The translations under genes were made by a program, and so were the position numbers. From positions 1-64,000 of the forward strand of contig JAMWCD010000003.1 of assembly GCA_023818965.1 (NCBI GenBank): a stretch of DNA of 64,000 nt, in the 5' to 3' direction. The notes beneath the pieces were generated by a model that saw only the letters and a list, made by a program, of their open reading frames with translations, was not told where the DNA came from and made no database searches. This document shows, piece after piece, positions 1-8,572 of the stretch (positions within the stretch are counted from its first letter, which is position 1; the number at the start of each line of letters is the position of its first letter). This DNA is from Candidatus Omnitrophota bacterium (GTDB lineage: Bacteria > Ratteibacteria > UBA8468 > B48-G9 > DTJG01).

Positions 1-127
1 CTCCTTCTTTCTTTATCGGTGTAAATGGTGGGTATACCTTCCTTGACTTCCCTAAATCGTTATGCTCCCATTCAAATACCTTCCTCTCAAATCTCCTCAC
101 TACTTCACCTTCAGGTACATTTTCACC
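1..127. repeat. Exact repeat, copy 1 (matches 4148-4274)
   Basis: Base-by-base comparison shows 127 identical bases starting at the first base of the window. The match ends at base 128 (G here, C in the other copy). It lies in the coding region of two paralogous genes, at the codons for GENVPEGEVVRRFERK and onward. The repeat probably continues to the left of the window. Confidence 0.95.
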
Positions 128-1396
128 GACTGCCTTAACTGCAATCTCATATACTCCATTCAAGTCAGGCAGGTCAATTAGTTTTTCACATTTCCAATTC
201 TTGAATTCATCCTTCTCAAAAGTAATTTTTTTTATCTCTTTTTTTGTTTGCTCTTCTCTAATGACAAAATTCAGTTTTTCAATTTTTGCTTTTCCTTCAC
301 TTCCTGTGATATCCGCTAAAATTTTCATCTTCTTCAGATACGGATAATGACTGAAACTAAAATTTACTACAGGGATTTCCTTTTGTTTGCCTGAACTAAT
401 TGACCATTTTTCCTTTGGTTGCTTCCAGTTGTCAAAGGTATATTTTCTTGAAAAATAGGTTTTTGAGTCATCAAGGGATGTAACAAAAGTATCAAGTCCC
501 ATTTTCATTGATGTATCATCTTCAACCTCAAATTTGATATATTTTTGTTCTTCTGGATTTAATAAGAATTTTTCTGTCTTTGAAACCTCAGGCATTAAAT
601 CTCTGTGCAATAAGATTCTTACTTTTCCTTCGATTTTTTTATTCAATGGGTTATATAATTCAACAATATAGTCAATTTTTCCCAGATAAGGGTCTTTCAG
701 GTGTTTCTGTCTTACAATGATTCCATCGTCTCTTGAAAAATTAAAAATTATTCTATTTACAGATGTAAAAACATATTTTTCTTCTCCTATTGCAGACCAC
801 CCACCTGGCCTTTTATAGTCCCTGCATATATTTATTAACCATTCCCTGTCTGTTGTTTTTGATACTTTATATAAGTTTTTTACAGGTATTTCAATTTCAC
901 AATGCCAGAAACCATCATGTAAACCATTTTTTATATTGTAATTTCCTTTCCATCCATAAATCTCTTCTGGTTTTATGTTTCCCCTCAAATGTGTCAGATA
1001 ATATGCGTATCCTTCAGAATTACAGAGCATCTGATACGTAACTCCATCTTCTTTTCCAGCATATGGGTCTAACCAGACCTCTACAGCATCATCATATACA
1101 ATTTTCTCTGTGGATGACTTTATATTTGTTATTAGTTTCCCATCAGGCGGGAGTTCAGAAAGTATTGCGACATAAACTGTATCCTCTGTTGCCCCAATAA
1201 ATCCAACTGTTTTTCTTGGTTGCAATCTCCCATCAAAACTAAAGCCGTCAAATCTAATTGCTTCTTTCCATTCATTTTCATCGATGTACCCATCGATTTT
1301 CGGAACATTTTTCAGCAGCGGCACAATATAGTTATCTCCAGCAAAAACAAAAACAGTGATTAGTAAAAAAAACAATCCTGCAAGTGTCTTCCTCAT
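1..1396 (-). CDS. Secreted CBM9-like/DUF6067-type carbohydrate-active protein (3' end beyond window)
   Basis: The frame is open from an ATG at 1396 to the window edge, so about 465 N-terminal residues are visible and the C-terminus is missing. It starts with a signal peptide (MRKTLAGLFFLLITVFVFAG) followed by a CBM9-like fold: the motif IDGYIDENEW, then VGFIGATEDTVYVAILSE and DDAVEVWLDP. It is a paralog of the gene at 2157-5570 with the same domain order. The first 127 bases of the window are identical to 4148-4274 in that gene, although the upstream parts of the two are clearly diverged. Its ATG overlaps the stop of the preceding gene by four bases (ATGA), so translation is probably coupled. 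A role in binding and degrading extracellular polysaccharide is inferred from the family; substrate unknown. Confidence 0.8.
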   Translation of the reverse strand, partial: MRKTLAGLFFLLITVFVFAGDNYIVPLLKNVPKIDGYIDENEWKEAIRFDGFSFDGRLQPRKTVGFIGATEDTVYVAILSELPPDGKLITNIKSSTEKIVYDDAVEVWLDPYAGKEDGVTYQMLCNSEGYAYYLTHLRGNIKPEEIYGWKGNYNIKNGLHDGFWHCEIEIPVKNLYKVSKTTDREWLINICRDYKRPGGWSAIGEEKYVFTSVNRIIFNFSRDDGIIVRQKHLKDPYLGKIDYIVELYNPLNKKIEGKVRILLHRDLMPEVSKTEKFLLNPEEQKYIKFEVEDDTSMKMGLDTFVTSLDDSKTYFSRKYTFDNWKQPKEKWSISSGKQKEIPVVNFSFSHYPYLKKMKILADITGSEGKAKIEKLNFVIREEQTKKEIKKITFEKDEFKNWKCEKLIDLPDLNGVYEIAVKAVGENVPEGEVVRRFERKVFEWEHNDLGKSRKVYPPFTPIKKEG

Positions 1397-2145
1397 ATTT
1401 CCCTCCCCTTTTTGTATTCGTAATAAACTTTCTTCATATTGTAATAATCTTTAATTTCATTCAAATCAACTGGCCTGTCTAATATTAAAATATCATCAAT
1501 CAAAATTTCTATTTTTCCTTGATCCCCGATAAAAATTTGTTTAAATCCATCATTTTCATTTATTGGTCTTTTTGATGTAATATCTACCACAAGCTGGCTA
1601 TTCTGATACAATTTAATTTCTAATCCACCTGCTGAGAATGTAATAACAGTGTTTTTAATCTCTGTTTTATATGGATTTGCGTTAAATCGACCTACTTGAG
1701 GTTTTGTCCCTTTCAAAGAAAAATTGAACTGTCCCCAGTTTTCTTCTTGAAGTGCACAACTAAAATTACCATTTTCTCCTCTAAAAACAAATAATGTAAA
1801 CGGGAACACTTTCTTTTCTTTGAATCTCCACCAGAATGATATTGTTAATCCTCTTTCTGGAGAAAACTTATTCGATTTCAAAATCATTGTTTCATCGCCA
1901 TATCCTGTTTTTGGTGGTGGTTTCAAGGAAGAGACATAAGATTTTTCAAAAATTTCATCCTGGATTATCCTTGATGAAATAATCTGTTCTTCGATATTCC
2001 ACAAATTAATTTCTGCTTTGCCATTTTCAGTTTCAAAACTATTAAGGTAAACCACATTATTTTTCAATCTTTCAGGCAATACAAAATCTCCAGAAAAAAG
2101 ATTTGACAAAAAAATAAAACAAACCAGGAAGAAATATCTTTTCAT
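1393..2145 (-). CDS. Secreted LamG/concanavalin-like protein, function unknown
   Basis: About 250 residues with a signal peptide (MKRYFFLVCFIFLSNLFSG). The body looks like a LamG/concanavalin A-type beta sandwich: LTISFWWRFKEK, a central FSAGGLEIKLYQNSQLV strand pair, and a terminal IDDILILDRPVDLNEI segment typical of LamG_3 proteins. I chose the second ATG at 2145 because the AAGGAGT ribosome site touches the first ATG (2151) but lies about 7 bases from the second. The gene sits between two DUF6067-type genes in the same operon and overlaps the downstream one by ATGA. A carbohydrate-binding or surface role is inferred from fold and context only. Confidence 0.65.
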   Translation of the reverse strand: MKRYFFLVCFIFLSNLFSGDFVLPERLKNNVVYLNSFETENGKAEINLWNIEEQIISSRIIQDEIFEKSYVSSLKPPPKTGYGDETMILKSNKFSPERGLTISFWWRFKEKKVFPFTLFVFRGENGNFSCALQEENWGQFNFSLKGTKPQVGRFNANPYKTEIKNTVITFSAGGLEIKLYQNSQLVVDITSKRPINENDGFKQIFIGDQGKIEILIDDILILDRPVDLNEIKDYYNMKKVYYEYKKGREI

Positions 2146-2156
2146 AATCATACTCC

Positions 2157-5100
2157 TTAATTTTTGATAATTCTGAATACTTTCAAATCATGTTTTTTGA
2201 TGTTTAATTTGAATGTATTATTCTCAACTGGTATCTCCTGATTTGTATCAATATCTATCACCTTGTATCTGCTTAAACCTAATTTATCCGACTCTATGAA
2301 TACTGTCTCCTCTGCATCTTCCTTTAAATATGAAACTACACCATAAAGCGCCTCTTTCCCTCCAACTGAATAAACTATCCCGGGTAAATCTTTGTTCTTT
2401 GTGTATACCGGCTGCTGCCTTTCATCCCAGTACCTGTACACAACTAAATCTTTGTTATCCTTCGCCATATCTATAAATGGCTTCCTGTATTTGTTAAATA
2501 AGTTTGACATCGGTCTATCCATCAAATCATGCACCAGCGATACTCCTATGTATGACTTCTGTATCCTGTTTCTTTCTCCTTCTGCTACCTTTCCCATATC
2601 ACCTATCAAAATCGGCCATGTCCCGGATATGTCCCCACTCGACACCAACCTCAAATACTCCCTGCTAAACCTGTTCTGCATATCCCCTTCTCCATACCTC
2701 CACTCTAAATCAAACTGTATCGTAGCAAATGAATATAATGGCAGTATCTGGGTGCTTGTCATATGCACCATCGTCATCGGCTCTACCCCCATCTCATTCA
2801 TCATCACAAATGTCCTCTTCACAAGTTCCCTTAACCCCCATAAACCTGTCGATGGCATTATACTTCCATCTTCCTTCTTATACGCTGATGTCATCATTGT
2901 GTTATACGATGGAATGAAAAAGTAATTGTCCCAGTATATCACCTTTGCCCCTGCTACCTCTATCGCCTTCTTATACCACCACAATGCATGATCTATATAT
3001 GAATCCGTGGGAACAATATCTAACTCCCATACTCCATCAATTCCGATATCCCAGATTCCATATGGTCTATAAACACTGTTATATCCTGTAAATGCCCATT
3101 CATCCATAAATGTTTGAAATTCTTCAGCAGCAGGAAAACTTGCTCTGTTAAAATAAAATACTGTGTTTCTAATATTCCTCTGCATCCCTATCTTCGCCAT
3201 CATACTACCTGTATATCTCTCCACCATCTCCTTACCATATGGCTCTGTGTATTTAATCAGCTTCTCCTTCAATGTCTCTATCTCTCCTTCTGTTATCTTT
3301 TCCCCCCTGTGTGCCTTACCAAGTATCTCCCATAAGTATATGTCCCTGCCCAGAGGATATACACTGCAACATGATGGATATCCAAACCATGCTGAATCTG
3401 TCGCTATTAAATCAAATTTCTCACTTATCCACCTGTACCTCCATCCCTCTACCCTCGGCTTCACAGGCGCTGCCATTATACCAAATGTTATTGTCTGTGC
3501 CTTCGTTATCCTCGTCGGCTTATTTATCAGGTTTATCTCTAACTTCAATACATCTTTTTCCCTCACTATCTGTAAGTTCGGCTTCTTATTATCCCAGCTC
3601 CATCCTCTGTCATTCTCACTAAACCAGCTTATACCTCTGTGTTCATCCCCTAAATATATGTATGTGCAAAAATTCGAGGGGAATGCAGAAGGCATAATTT
3701 TTGTTGCATCCCACACCAAACCCTGTCCTGATGGAATTTGTCCTGTCAAAATTGGACTCCTGATACCATCTGCCATTGCATGCATTAATTTTGCTATGTC
3801 ATTTCTTATCGGTATCTCAAGTATCAATTCATCTATCTGCTCTTCACATGGATTTAATGTTAAATCAACCTTCAACATCCCATCATATTCAAGATATGAA
3901 ACAGAATTAACTTCAATATCCCCTATCTTAAATTTACTCTCCATTATCACCCTGTCTTCTGAAACCTCTTTGTATCTTAACTCCCCTTTTCTCGACTTTA
4001 TCTCTTTATTACCTGCCTTCCCCCTGTATCCCATATCCCCTGCAAGTACCTCCTTCTTATTTATCCGTTGCTGATCCTCTGTAATTACCGATGATAATAA
4101 TCCTAAATTATTTATCCTGTATTCCTTTAATACAGTGTATATCTTGTCTCCTTCTTTCTTTATCGGTGTAAATGGTGGGTATACCTTCCTTGACTTCCCT
4201 AAATCGTTATGCTCCCATTCAAATACCTTCCTCTCAAATCTCCTCACTACTTCACCTTCAGGTACATTTTCACCCATAAGTTTCATAATAATTTTGTATC
4301 TTCCAGAAAAAGGTGGTAAATTAATTGTTTTTTCACATAATCCATTTTCAAATTCATCACTACCAACATTGAATTCTTCTTCTATTTTTCCTGTTTCTAT
4401 GTTTTTTATTCTGAAATTCACTCTTTCAACTTTTCCTCCTCTTTCCAGAACATTTAAAATTGAAACAAATAATTTCATTTTATTTAAGTAAGGATAGTAA
4501 GAAAACATAAAATCAGCGCCAGGAATTTTTTCATTATAAGAAATCCATTTTTCTTCTTTATCTTTCCAGTTTAAAACAGACCAGTTTTTCCAGTGAACTG
4601 GACCTCTTGAAAACAATATTTCATTATCATCCATTGATTTAACTGATGTCTCAAGCAAAAACCTATATTCTTTACTATCATTCATCTGCAATCTTGCTTC
4701 TTTTTCCTCGCCAGGTTTAAGAATGAATTCTTCTTTTTTTGTAAACCCCACAACATCAGTCCTTCTTTTTAATGTAATATTTACTTCAACTTTTATTTCT
4801 TTGTTTAATGGATTATAAAGGTTGCAAACATAATCAATATCTCCGAAAAATGGGTCTTTTAAATGTTTTTCTTTTACGATAATTCCTTTGTCCTTTGAAA
4901 ATTCAAATATGTTTTCATTTTTGTTAGATATAAAATCAGAAAATTCACCGGCAATACTTGCGAATGAACACGGTTGCTTGAAATCCCTTACAATATTTAT
5001 TTTCCATTTCCCTATCGGAGTTTTTCTATTTTTATCAATGTTGTCAACTGGTATTTCTATCTCACAATGCCACAATTTATTCTGGAAACCATTTTTAACC

Positions 5101-5570
5101 TTATATTTTCCATCCCACTTCAAAATTTGTTGGTCATCTTTTGATTTTGAACAAATTGAATAATATATTGCTCCAATAGAATTACAAATCATTTTGTAAA
5201 TGTATCCATTTTCTTTTTCTGGGTCAGGATCTATCCATATTTCTATTGCATCATCATAAATTATTTTTTCATTATTTTGTTTCTGTTGTGCAATTAAATC
5301 AAAGTTGGTCGGCATTTCAGATAATACTGAGACATAAATTTTGTTTTCTGTTGCTCCAATAAATCCAATTGCTTTTCTTGGTTCAAGAAGACAATAACTT
5401 CCAACGAAATTATTACCGAATCCATCAAATCTTACTGCACCTTTCCATTCATTTTCGTCAATATACCCATCAATTGTTGGTGTGTTTTTCATCAAGGGAA
5501 TAATGTAATGACCTGCACCGAAGCCGAATATTGAAAAAAACAAATATACTCCTGCGATAAATTTCTTCAT
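2157..5570 (-). CDS. Secreted CBM9-like + DUF6067-type putative glycoside hydrolase
   Basis: About 1137 residues: signal peptide (MKKFIAGVYLFFSIFGFGAG), CBM9-like domain at about 20-230 (IDGYIDENEW, DDAIEIWIDP), a middle beta-rich part, and a C-terminal 600-residue region starting near EYRINNLGLLSSVI that resembles DUF6067 glycoside-hydrolase-like proteins. I start at ATG 5570, preceded by GGAGACATCA; the longer frame to 5621 would bury the signal peptide. Codon use changes sharply inside the gene. The 5' part uses ATT, AAA, GAA and AGA like its neighbours. Much of the region below about 4274 uses ATA, AAG, GAG and AGG. The boundary coincides with the 127-base identity to the gene at the window start. 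The enzymatic activity is inferred and I could not identify catalytic residues. Confidence 0.75.
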   Translation of the reverse strand: MKKFIAGVYLFFSIFGFGAGHYIIPLMKNTPTIDGYIDENEWKGAVRFDGFGNNFVGSYCLLEPRKAIGFIGATENKIYVSVLSEMPTNFDLIAQQKQNNEKIIYDDAIEIWIDPDPEKENGYIYKMICNSIGAIYYSICSKSKDDQQILKWDGKYKVKNGFQNKLWHCEIEIPVDNIDKNRKTPIGKWKINIVRDFKQPCSFASIAGEFSDFISNKNENIFEFSKDKGIIVKEKHLKDPFFGDIDYVCNLYNPLNKEIKVEVNITLKRRTDVVGFTKKEEFILKPGEEKEARLQMNDSKEYRFLLETSVKSMDDNEILFSRGPVHWKNWSVLNWKDKEEKWISYNEKIPGADFMFSYYPYLNKMKLFVSILNVLERGGKVERVNFRIKNIETGKIEEEFNVGSDEFENGLCEKTINLPPFSGRYKIIMKLMGENVPEGEVVRRFERKVFEWEHNDLGKSRKVYPPFTPIKKEGDKIYTVLKEYRINNLGLLSSVITEDQQRINKKEVLAGDMGYRGKAGNKEIKSRKGELRYKEVSEDRVIMESKFKIGDIEVNSVSYLEYDGMLKVDLTLNPCEEQIDELILEIPIRNDIAKLMHAMADGIRSPILTGQIPSGQGLVWDATKIMPSAFPSNFCTYIYLGDEHRGISWFSENDRGWSWDNKKPNLQIVREKDVLKLEINLINKPTRITKAQTITFGIMAAPVKPRVEGWRYRWISEKFDLIATDSAWFGYPSCCSVYPLGRDIYLWEILGKAHRGEKITEGEIETLKEKLIKYTEPYGKEMVERYTGSMMAKIGMQRNIRNTVFYFNRASFPAAEEFQTFMDEWAFTGYNSVYRPYGIWDIGIDGVWELDIVPTDSYIDHALWWYKKAIEVAGAKVIYWDNYFFIPSYNTMMTSAYKKEDGSIMPSTGLWGLRELVKRTFVMMNEMGVEPMTMVHMTSTQILPLYSFATIQFDLEWRYGEGDMQNRFSREYLRLVSSGDISGTWPILIGDMGKVAEGERNRIQKSYIGVSLVHDLMDRPMSNLFNKYRKPFIDMAKDNKDLVVYRYWDERQQPVYTKNKDLPGIVYSVGGKEALYGVVSYLKEDAEETVFIESDKLGLSRYKVIDIDTNQEIPVENNTFKLNIKKHDLKVFRIIKN
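4148..4274. repeat. Exact repeat, copy 2 (matches 1-127)
   Basis: Identical over 127 bases to the left edge of the window, in the same orientation and reading frame of a paralogous gene. The 5' limit of identity on the coding strand is sharp: upstream residues diverge (KLMGEN here, KAVGEN in the other copy) before GENVPEGE becomes identical at the DNA level. Confidence 0.95.
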
Positions 5571-5596
5571 TGATGTCTCCTCTAATTTTCTGCTAA

Positions 5597-6313
5597 TTAA
5601 GGTACTTGAATTATCACCCAACTACAATTTGAATATGGAACTGCTTCAACATGGCCATCAACAAAAAATATGTTCGTTGTATTGTTATGTTTAAATCTGG
5701 TTGGTTGATTAGCCAAACCTCCAAAATGCAAATAAAAAACTCCTCTATTTGCAGTCATTGTTGCTTCGCCAACAAGCAGCGTTTGCGATGGCTTCTTGAT
5801 CATTGAAATTTTCATTGATTGATAATAAGGTGCTGGTCCTCTTGCCATGATATATTGATTGACTCCGTAACTACCATACTGATTGCCAGTCCAGTAAAGA
5901 TTATCATTGGATGAACCGAGTTTATATGTATTTTTTTTAAGGTCAGTGGGACATACCCATACACATGGCATTTTAGGATTTTTTCCTGCAGAAGCTTGAG
6001 ATGTAAGTTTATAGTATTCATTCAAAGGAATGTATTTTAATTGACAGATCCCTCTCTGCCAGAACTCCTGACCTCCAGCAGTTGGACCATACGCAAGAGG
6101 TGGAAAATATTCATTCCAGTCCTGGGTATACATTAAATAAGCCATACCTAATTGTTTTAAGTTATTCATGCATGTTGCCTGTCTTGCTTTCTCCATTACA
6201 TTTCCCAAAACTGGCAAGAGCATTGCTGCAAGAATCGCAATAATCGCTATCACCACAAGTAGTTCAATCAAAGTAAATCCAGCCCTTCCTTCACGATATA
6301 TTTTTATATTCAT
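5597..6313 (-). CDS. Type II secretion/type IV pilin-like pseudopilin with H-x9-DG C-terminus
   Basis: 238 residues. The N-terminus has a prepilin peptidase site, with cleavage expected after Gly12 in [16 protein letters not shown], followed by the hydrophobic helix. The C-terminus has [15 protein letters not shown], the H-x9-DG type ending seen in the pseudopilin-like proteins expanded in Planctomycetes and Lentisphaerae. A good ribosome site (AAAGGAGGAATAGA) precedes the ATG at 6313. It is first in the run downstream of the LacI gene and is followed after 26 bases by the DUF6067-type gene, so it probably helps display or secrete these hydrolases (inference). Confidence 0.85.
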   Translation of the reverse strand: MNIKIYREGRAGFTLIELLVVIAIIAILAAMLLPVLGNVMEKARQATCMNNLKQLGMAYLMYTQDWNEYFPPLAYGPTAGGQEFWQRGICQLKYIPLNEYYKLTSQASAGKNPKMPCVWVCPTDLKKNTYKLGSSNDNLYWTGNQYGSYGVNQYIMARGPAPYYQSMKISMIKKPSQTLLVGEATMTANRGVFYLHFGGLANQPTRFKHNNTTNIFFVDGHVEAVPYSNCSWVIIQVP

Positions 6314-6355
6314 TCTATTCCTCCTTTTAGAAGGCTAAATTTGTCTTTATGTAAA

Positions 6356-6387
6356 CAGAACCCCAGAAAAAATTTTCTGTCGTTCTG
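6356..6387. promoter_or_regulatory. Nested 32-bp dyad, candidate LacI-family operator
   Basis: The sequence is symmetric on two levels. An inner palindrome, CAGAAAA-AA-TTTTCTG (6364-6379), is flanked at exactly 3 bases on each side by CAGAA (6356-6360) and TTCTG (6383-6387). It lies 43-74 bases upstream of the pseudopilin ATG and 21 bases after the LacI-type gene's stop. No T-run follows on the minus strand, so it is a poor intrinsic terminator; an operator is the better reading. It lacks the central CG step common in LacI-family operators. Confidence 0.5.
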
Positions 6388-6407
6388 GCTGAAAAAATTC
6401 CACATAT

Positions 6408-7409
6408 CTATCCCCTGAAATGTTTTGTTGTTTTTCTTAATACAAGTTCGGGTTCAATCAGAATAACAGATTTTTCAATCTTTTTGTTTTCAAGTATCTT
6501 TAGCAATGTATCAATTGCAATTTTTGCTCTTTGCCTGAGCCTTGTATCAATACTTGTCATCAAGGGATTTGTGTATAAACATACATCAGTATTATCACAA
6601 CTTATTACTGAAATTTCTTCAGGAATTTTTATTCCATTTTCAACAAATTCAGAAATTAACGCAGAACCTACAAGGTCATTGAAGGCAAAAATTCCATCAG
6701 GTAAATTTTTCATTCTCAAAATCTTTTTTGCAAATTTTAATCCATCATCATAATAACCAGAAAAAGGTTTCTCTACAATTGTTTCTACTTTAAAGCCAAG
6801 TTCATTGGCTCTTTTAATAAATCCCTGACACCTGCCAAAATTCAGGTCCCCTCCTACAATACATAATTTTTTGCATCCCGTCTTAATCAAATATTCAGCA
6901 GCAATTCTTCCTGCCTTGACCTCATCAAAATGAACACTGACCAATCCATCAATTGGTTGTGTCATATTAAGAATTTTTAAATTATATGGAGGCATTGAAA
7001 ATTTTTTATACCTGACTTCACTTCCTTCTGTGAATCCAGTGATTATTACTGCGTCAACCCTTCCATCTGCCATTGTTTCAAGAAATTGTTCCTCCTTCTC
7101 AGGAATGCCCTCTGTGAGATACAAAATAATGTCATATCCTTTTGAAAATGATGCTTTCTGGAGTTGTTCAACAAGGGATGAAAAATAAGGAGTAAGTAAT
7201 TGGGCAATAACACCTATTGTGTTTGTTCTACCTGTGATAAGTTCTCTTGCACTTTTTCTCGGGAAAAATCCCAATTTTTTGGAAAGTTCAAGGATTTTTT
7301 TCTTTTTCTCTTCGCTGACGAAAATCTTCTGATTGTCTTTTTTGTTCAATACAGCAGAGACAACTGTTTTCGAGACACCTACCTGCTTTGCAATATCTCG
7401 TAATGTCAT
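6408..7409 (-). CDS. LacI-family transcriptional regulator
   Basis: 333 residues, the normal family length. The N-terminal helix-turn-helix is TLRDIAKQVGVSKTVVSAVL (about 2-21), followed by a hinge region (SARELITGRTNTIGVIAQ) and a periplasmic-binding-protein-like sugar sensor domain running through FAFNDLVGSALISEF and VISCDNTDVC. LacI regulators bind operator DNA and respond to a sugar or sugar phosphate. It lies between a Gfo/Idh dehydrogenase gene and the pseudopilin/DUF6067 genes on the same strand, so it probably controls this locus. A promoter with a small CG-centred dyad precedes it, suggesting autoregulation. Confidence 0.95.
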   Translation of the reverse strand: MTLRDIAKQVGVSKTVVSAVLNKKDNQKIFVSEEKKKKILELSKKLGFFPRKSARELITGRTNTIGVIAQLLTPYFSSLVEQLQKASFSKGYDIILYLTEGIPEKEEQFLETMADGRVDAVIITGFTEGSEVRYKKFSMPPYNLKILNMTQPIDGLVSVHFDEVKAGRIAAEYLIKTGCKKLCIVGGDLNFGRCQGFIKRANELGFKVETIVEKPFSGYYDDGLKFAKKILRMKNLPDGIFAFNDLVGSALISEFVENGIKIPEEISVISCDNTDVCLYTNPLMTSIDTRLRQRAKIAIDTLLKILENKKIEKSVILIEPELVLRKTTKHFRG

Positions 7410-7432
7410 ATTTCGCCCTTACATTTACGATT

Positions 7433-7460
7433 AATATAACACGTTTAATAAATTTGTCAA
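7433..7460 (-). promoter_or_regulatory. Sigma70-type promoter of the LacI-family gene
   Basis: On the minus strand TTGACA (7460-7455) is followed after 16 bases by TATATT (7438-7433), 23 bases before the LacI-type ATG. The spacer contains AAC-GT-GTT inside a longer imperfect dyad (ATTAA...TTAAT). That is a reasonable place for a LacI-family operator, because a bound repressor would block the promoter. Confidence 0.6.
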
Positions 7461-7495
7461 GTCCCTACCAGACGAATCTAAAATTTATGAAAAAA

Positions 7496-8467
7496 TTAGA
7501 TTTCTACAGGTTTGCCTTCAAGCATCGAAATATGGCTTTTCAAAGTGACCTCGAGTGTCTTCAAAGCATCAGCATAGGATGACTTAATAAGTTCGGGTTT
7601 TGATTTTTTTATTGCTTCAATAAATCTTTTGTCTTCTTCAAGCATCGGGTCAATTGAATCAACAAAAATTTCCTTTTTGTTTCCCCTGTCAATTGTCAGG
7701 GTATTACCTTCGTAGTTTATGATAATACCCTTGCCAACAACTTCGACACCTGAATGATAGCCATTCCACAACCATGTGCAGGTAAGATTTCCAATAACAC
7801 CATTTTTAAATTTCATAACCACAATGCTTGCATCTTCGACATCATACCCTTTATAAATTTTATTGTTGATACCTTCAAATTTATATGCAAAGACCTCAGC
7901 AACATCTCCTGCAAAATATCTCATCATATCAACAGTATGTGTTGCCTGCTCAATCAATTGCCCACCTGAAAATTCTTTTTTAATCAACCAGCTTCCTTCT
8001 CCTCCTGGAACCTGTCCATAATATTTTCCTCTGACAATCGCAATTTTCTCGTTTTTTATAATTTCTCTTGCCTTTTCAATTATTTCAAAATTTCTTAACA
8101 CATACCCAACCGAAGTGAGCAATTTTTTTTCTTCTACTTTCTTTGCGATTCCTCTTGCCTTTTTCAAATCAAGATGAATGGGTTTCTCAACAAAAAAAGG
8201 AATATTTTTTTCAATGCAGAGTTCTTCCTGACCCTGGTGGGCAAATGGAGGAACGCAGATAAAACATGCATCAAATTTCTCTTTATCAAACATTTCTCTA
8301 AAATCAGTATATACCTTTCCTCCATACTGGTTTGCTTTTGCCTCTGCCTTTTCTTTAACAACATCGCAGAATGCAGTAAATTCAACATCATCTTTCAATA
8401 TTGCAAGCCGTGCAATGTGAGCCGAAGCAATTCCACCACAACCGATCACTGAAACTTTTATCTTCAT
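7496..8467 (-). CDS. Gfo/Idh/MocA-family NAD(P)-dependent oxidoreductase
   Basis: 323 residues. The N-terminal Rossmann fold has the dinucleotide motif VIGCGGIASAH (about 7-17), followed by the family EKP motif in PFFVEKPIHLDL and the C-terminal alpha/beta domain with GGQLIEQATHTVDMMRYF, whose His lies in the usual catalytic region. The family oxidises or reduces sugars, inositols or their derivatives. It is cytoplasmic with no signal peptide. A divergent promoter region lies upstream and the LacI-type gene lies downstream. The substrate cannot be read from the sequence. Confidence 0.92.
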   Translation of the reverse strand: MKIKVSVIGCGGIASAHIARLAILKDDVEFTAFCDVVKEKAEAKANQYGGKVYTDFREMFDKEKFDACFICVPPFAHQGQEELCIEKNIPFFVEKPIHLDLKKARGIAKKVEEKKLLTSVGYVLRNFEIIEKAREIIKNEKIAIVRGKYYGQVPGGEGSWLIKKEFSGGQLIEQATHTVDMMRYFAGDVAEVFAYKFEGINNKIYKGYDVEDASIVVMKFKNGVIGNLTCTWLWNGYHSGVEVVGKGIIINYEGNTLTIDRGNKKEIFVDSIDPMLEEDKRFIEAIKKSKPELIKSSYADALKTLEVTLKSHISMLEGKPVEI

Positions 8468-8497
8468 TTTTCCTCCCTCTCAGTTTTAATTGAAAAG

Positions 8498-8525
8498 ATT
8501 ATACCCTCTACGATAAAAATTTCAA
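8498..8525 (-). promoter_or_regulatory. Promoter of the Gfo/Idh gene
   Basis: On the minus strand TTGAAA (8525-8520) and a perfect TATAAT (8503-8498) are separated by 16 bases. A GGGAGG ribosome site lies further down before the ATG at 8467. The -35 bases overlap those of the opposing promoter. Confidence 0.6.
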
Positions 8526-8548
8526 CTTCCAAAATTTTATGATAGAAT
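8521..8548 (+). promoter_or_regulatory. Promoter of the CBM9-like gene
   Basis: TTCAAC (8521-8526) and TAGAAT (8543-8548) are 16 bases apart, followed by AGGAGG and the ATG at 8573. The -35 is weak on its own and occupies the same bases as the minus-strand -35. Confidence 0.45.
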
Positions 8549-8572
8549 GTTAGAAATTGATAGGAGGACGTT

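Noticed and set aside
2392-2925. Plus-strand open frame of 177 codons
   Set aside because: Same shadow effect within the DUF6067-type gene; no start signal or recognisable domain.
3163-4074. Long plus-strand open frame (303 codons) opposite the DUF6067-type gene
   Set aside because: It has no ribosome site or known motif and its composition is that of the complement of the real gene. The open frame follows from the unusual codon use on the other strand.
6364-6379. Terminator for the LacI-type gene
   Set aside because: The dyad is AT-rich and not followed by a T-run on the minus strand; the equal-spaced outer arms fit an operator better.
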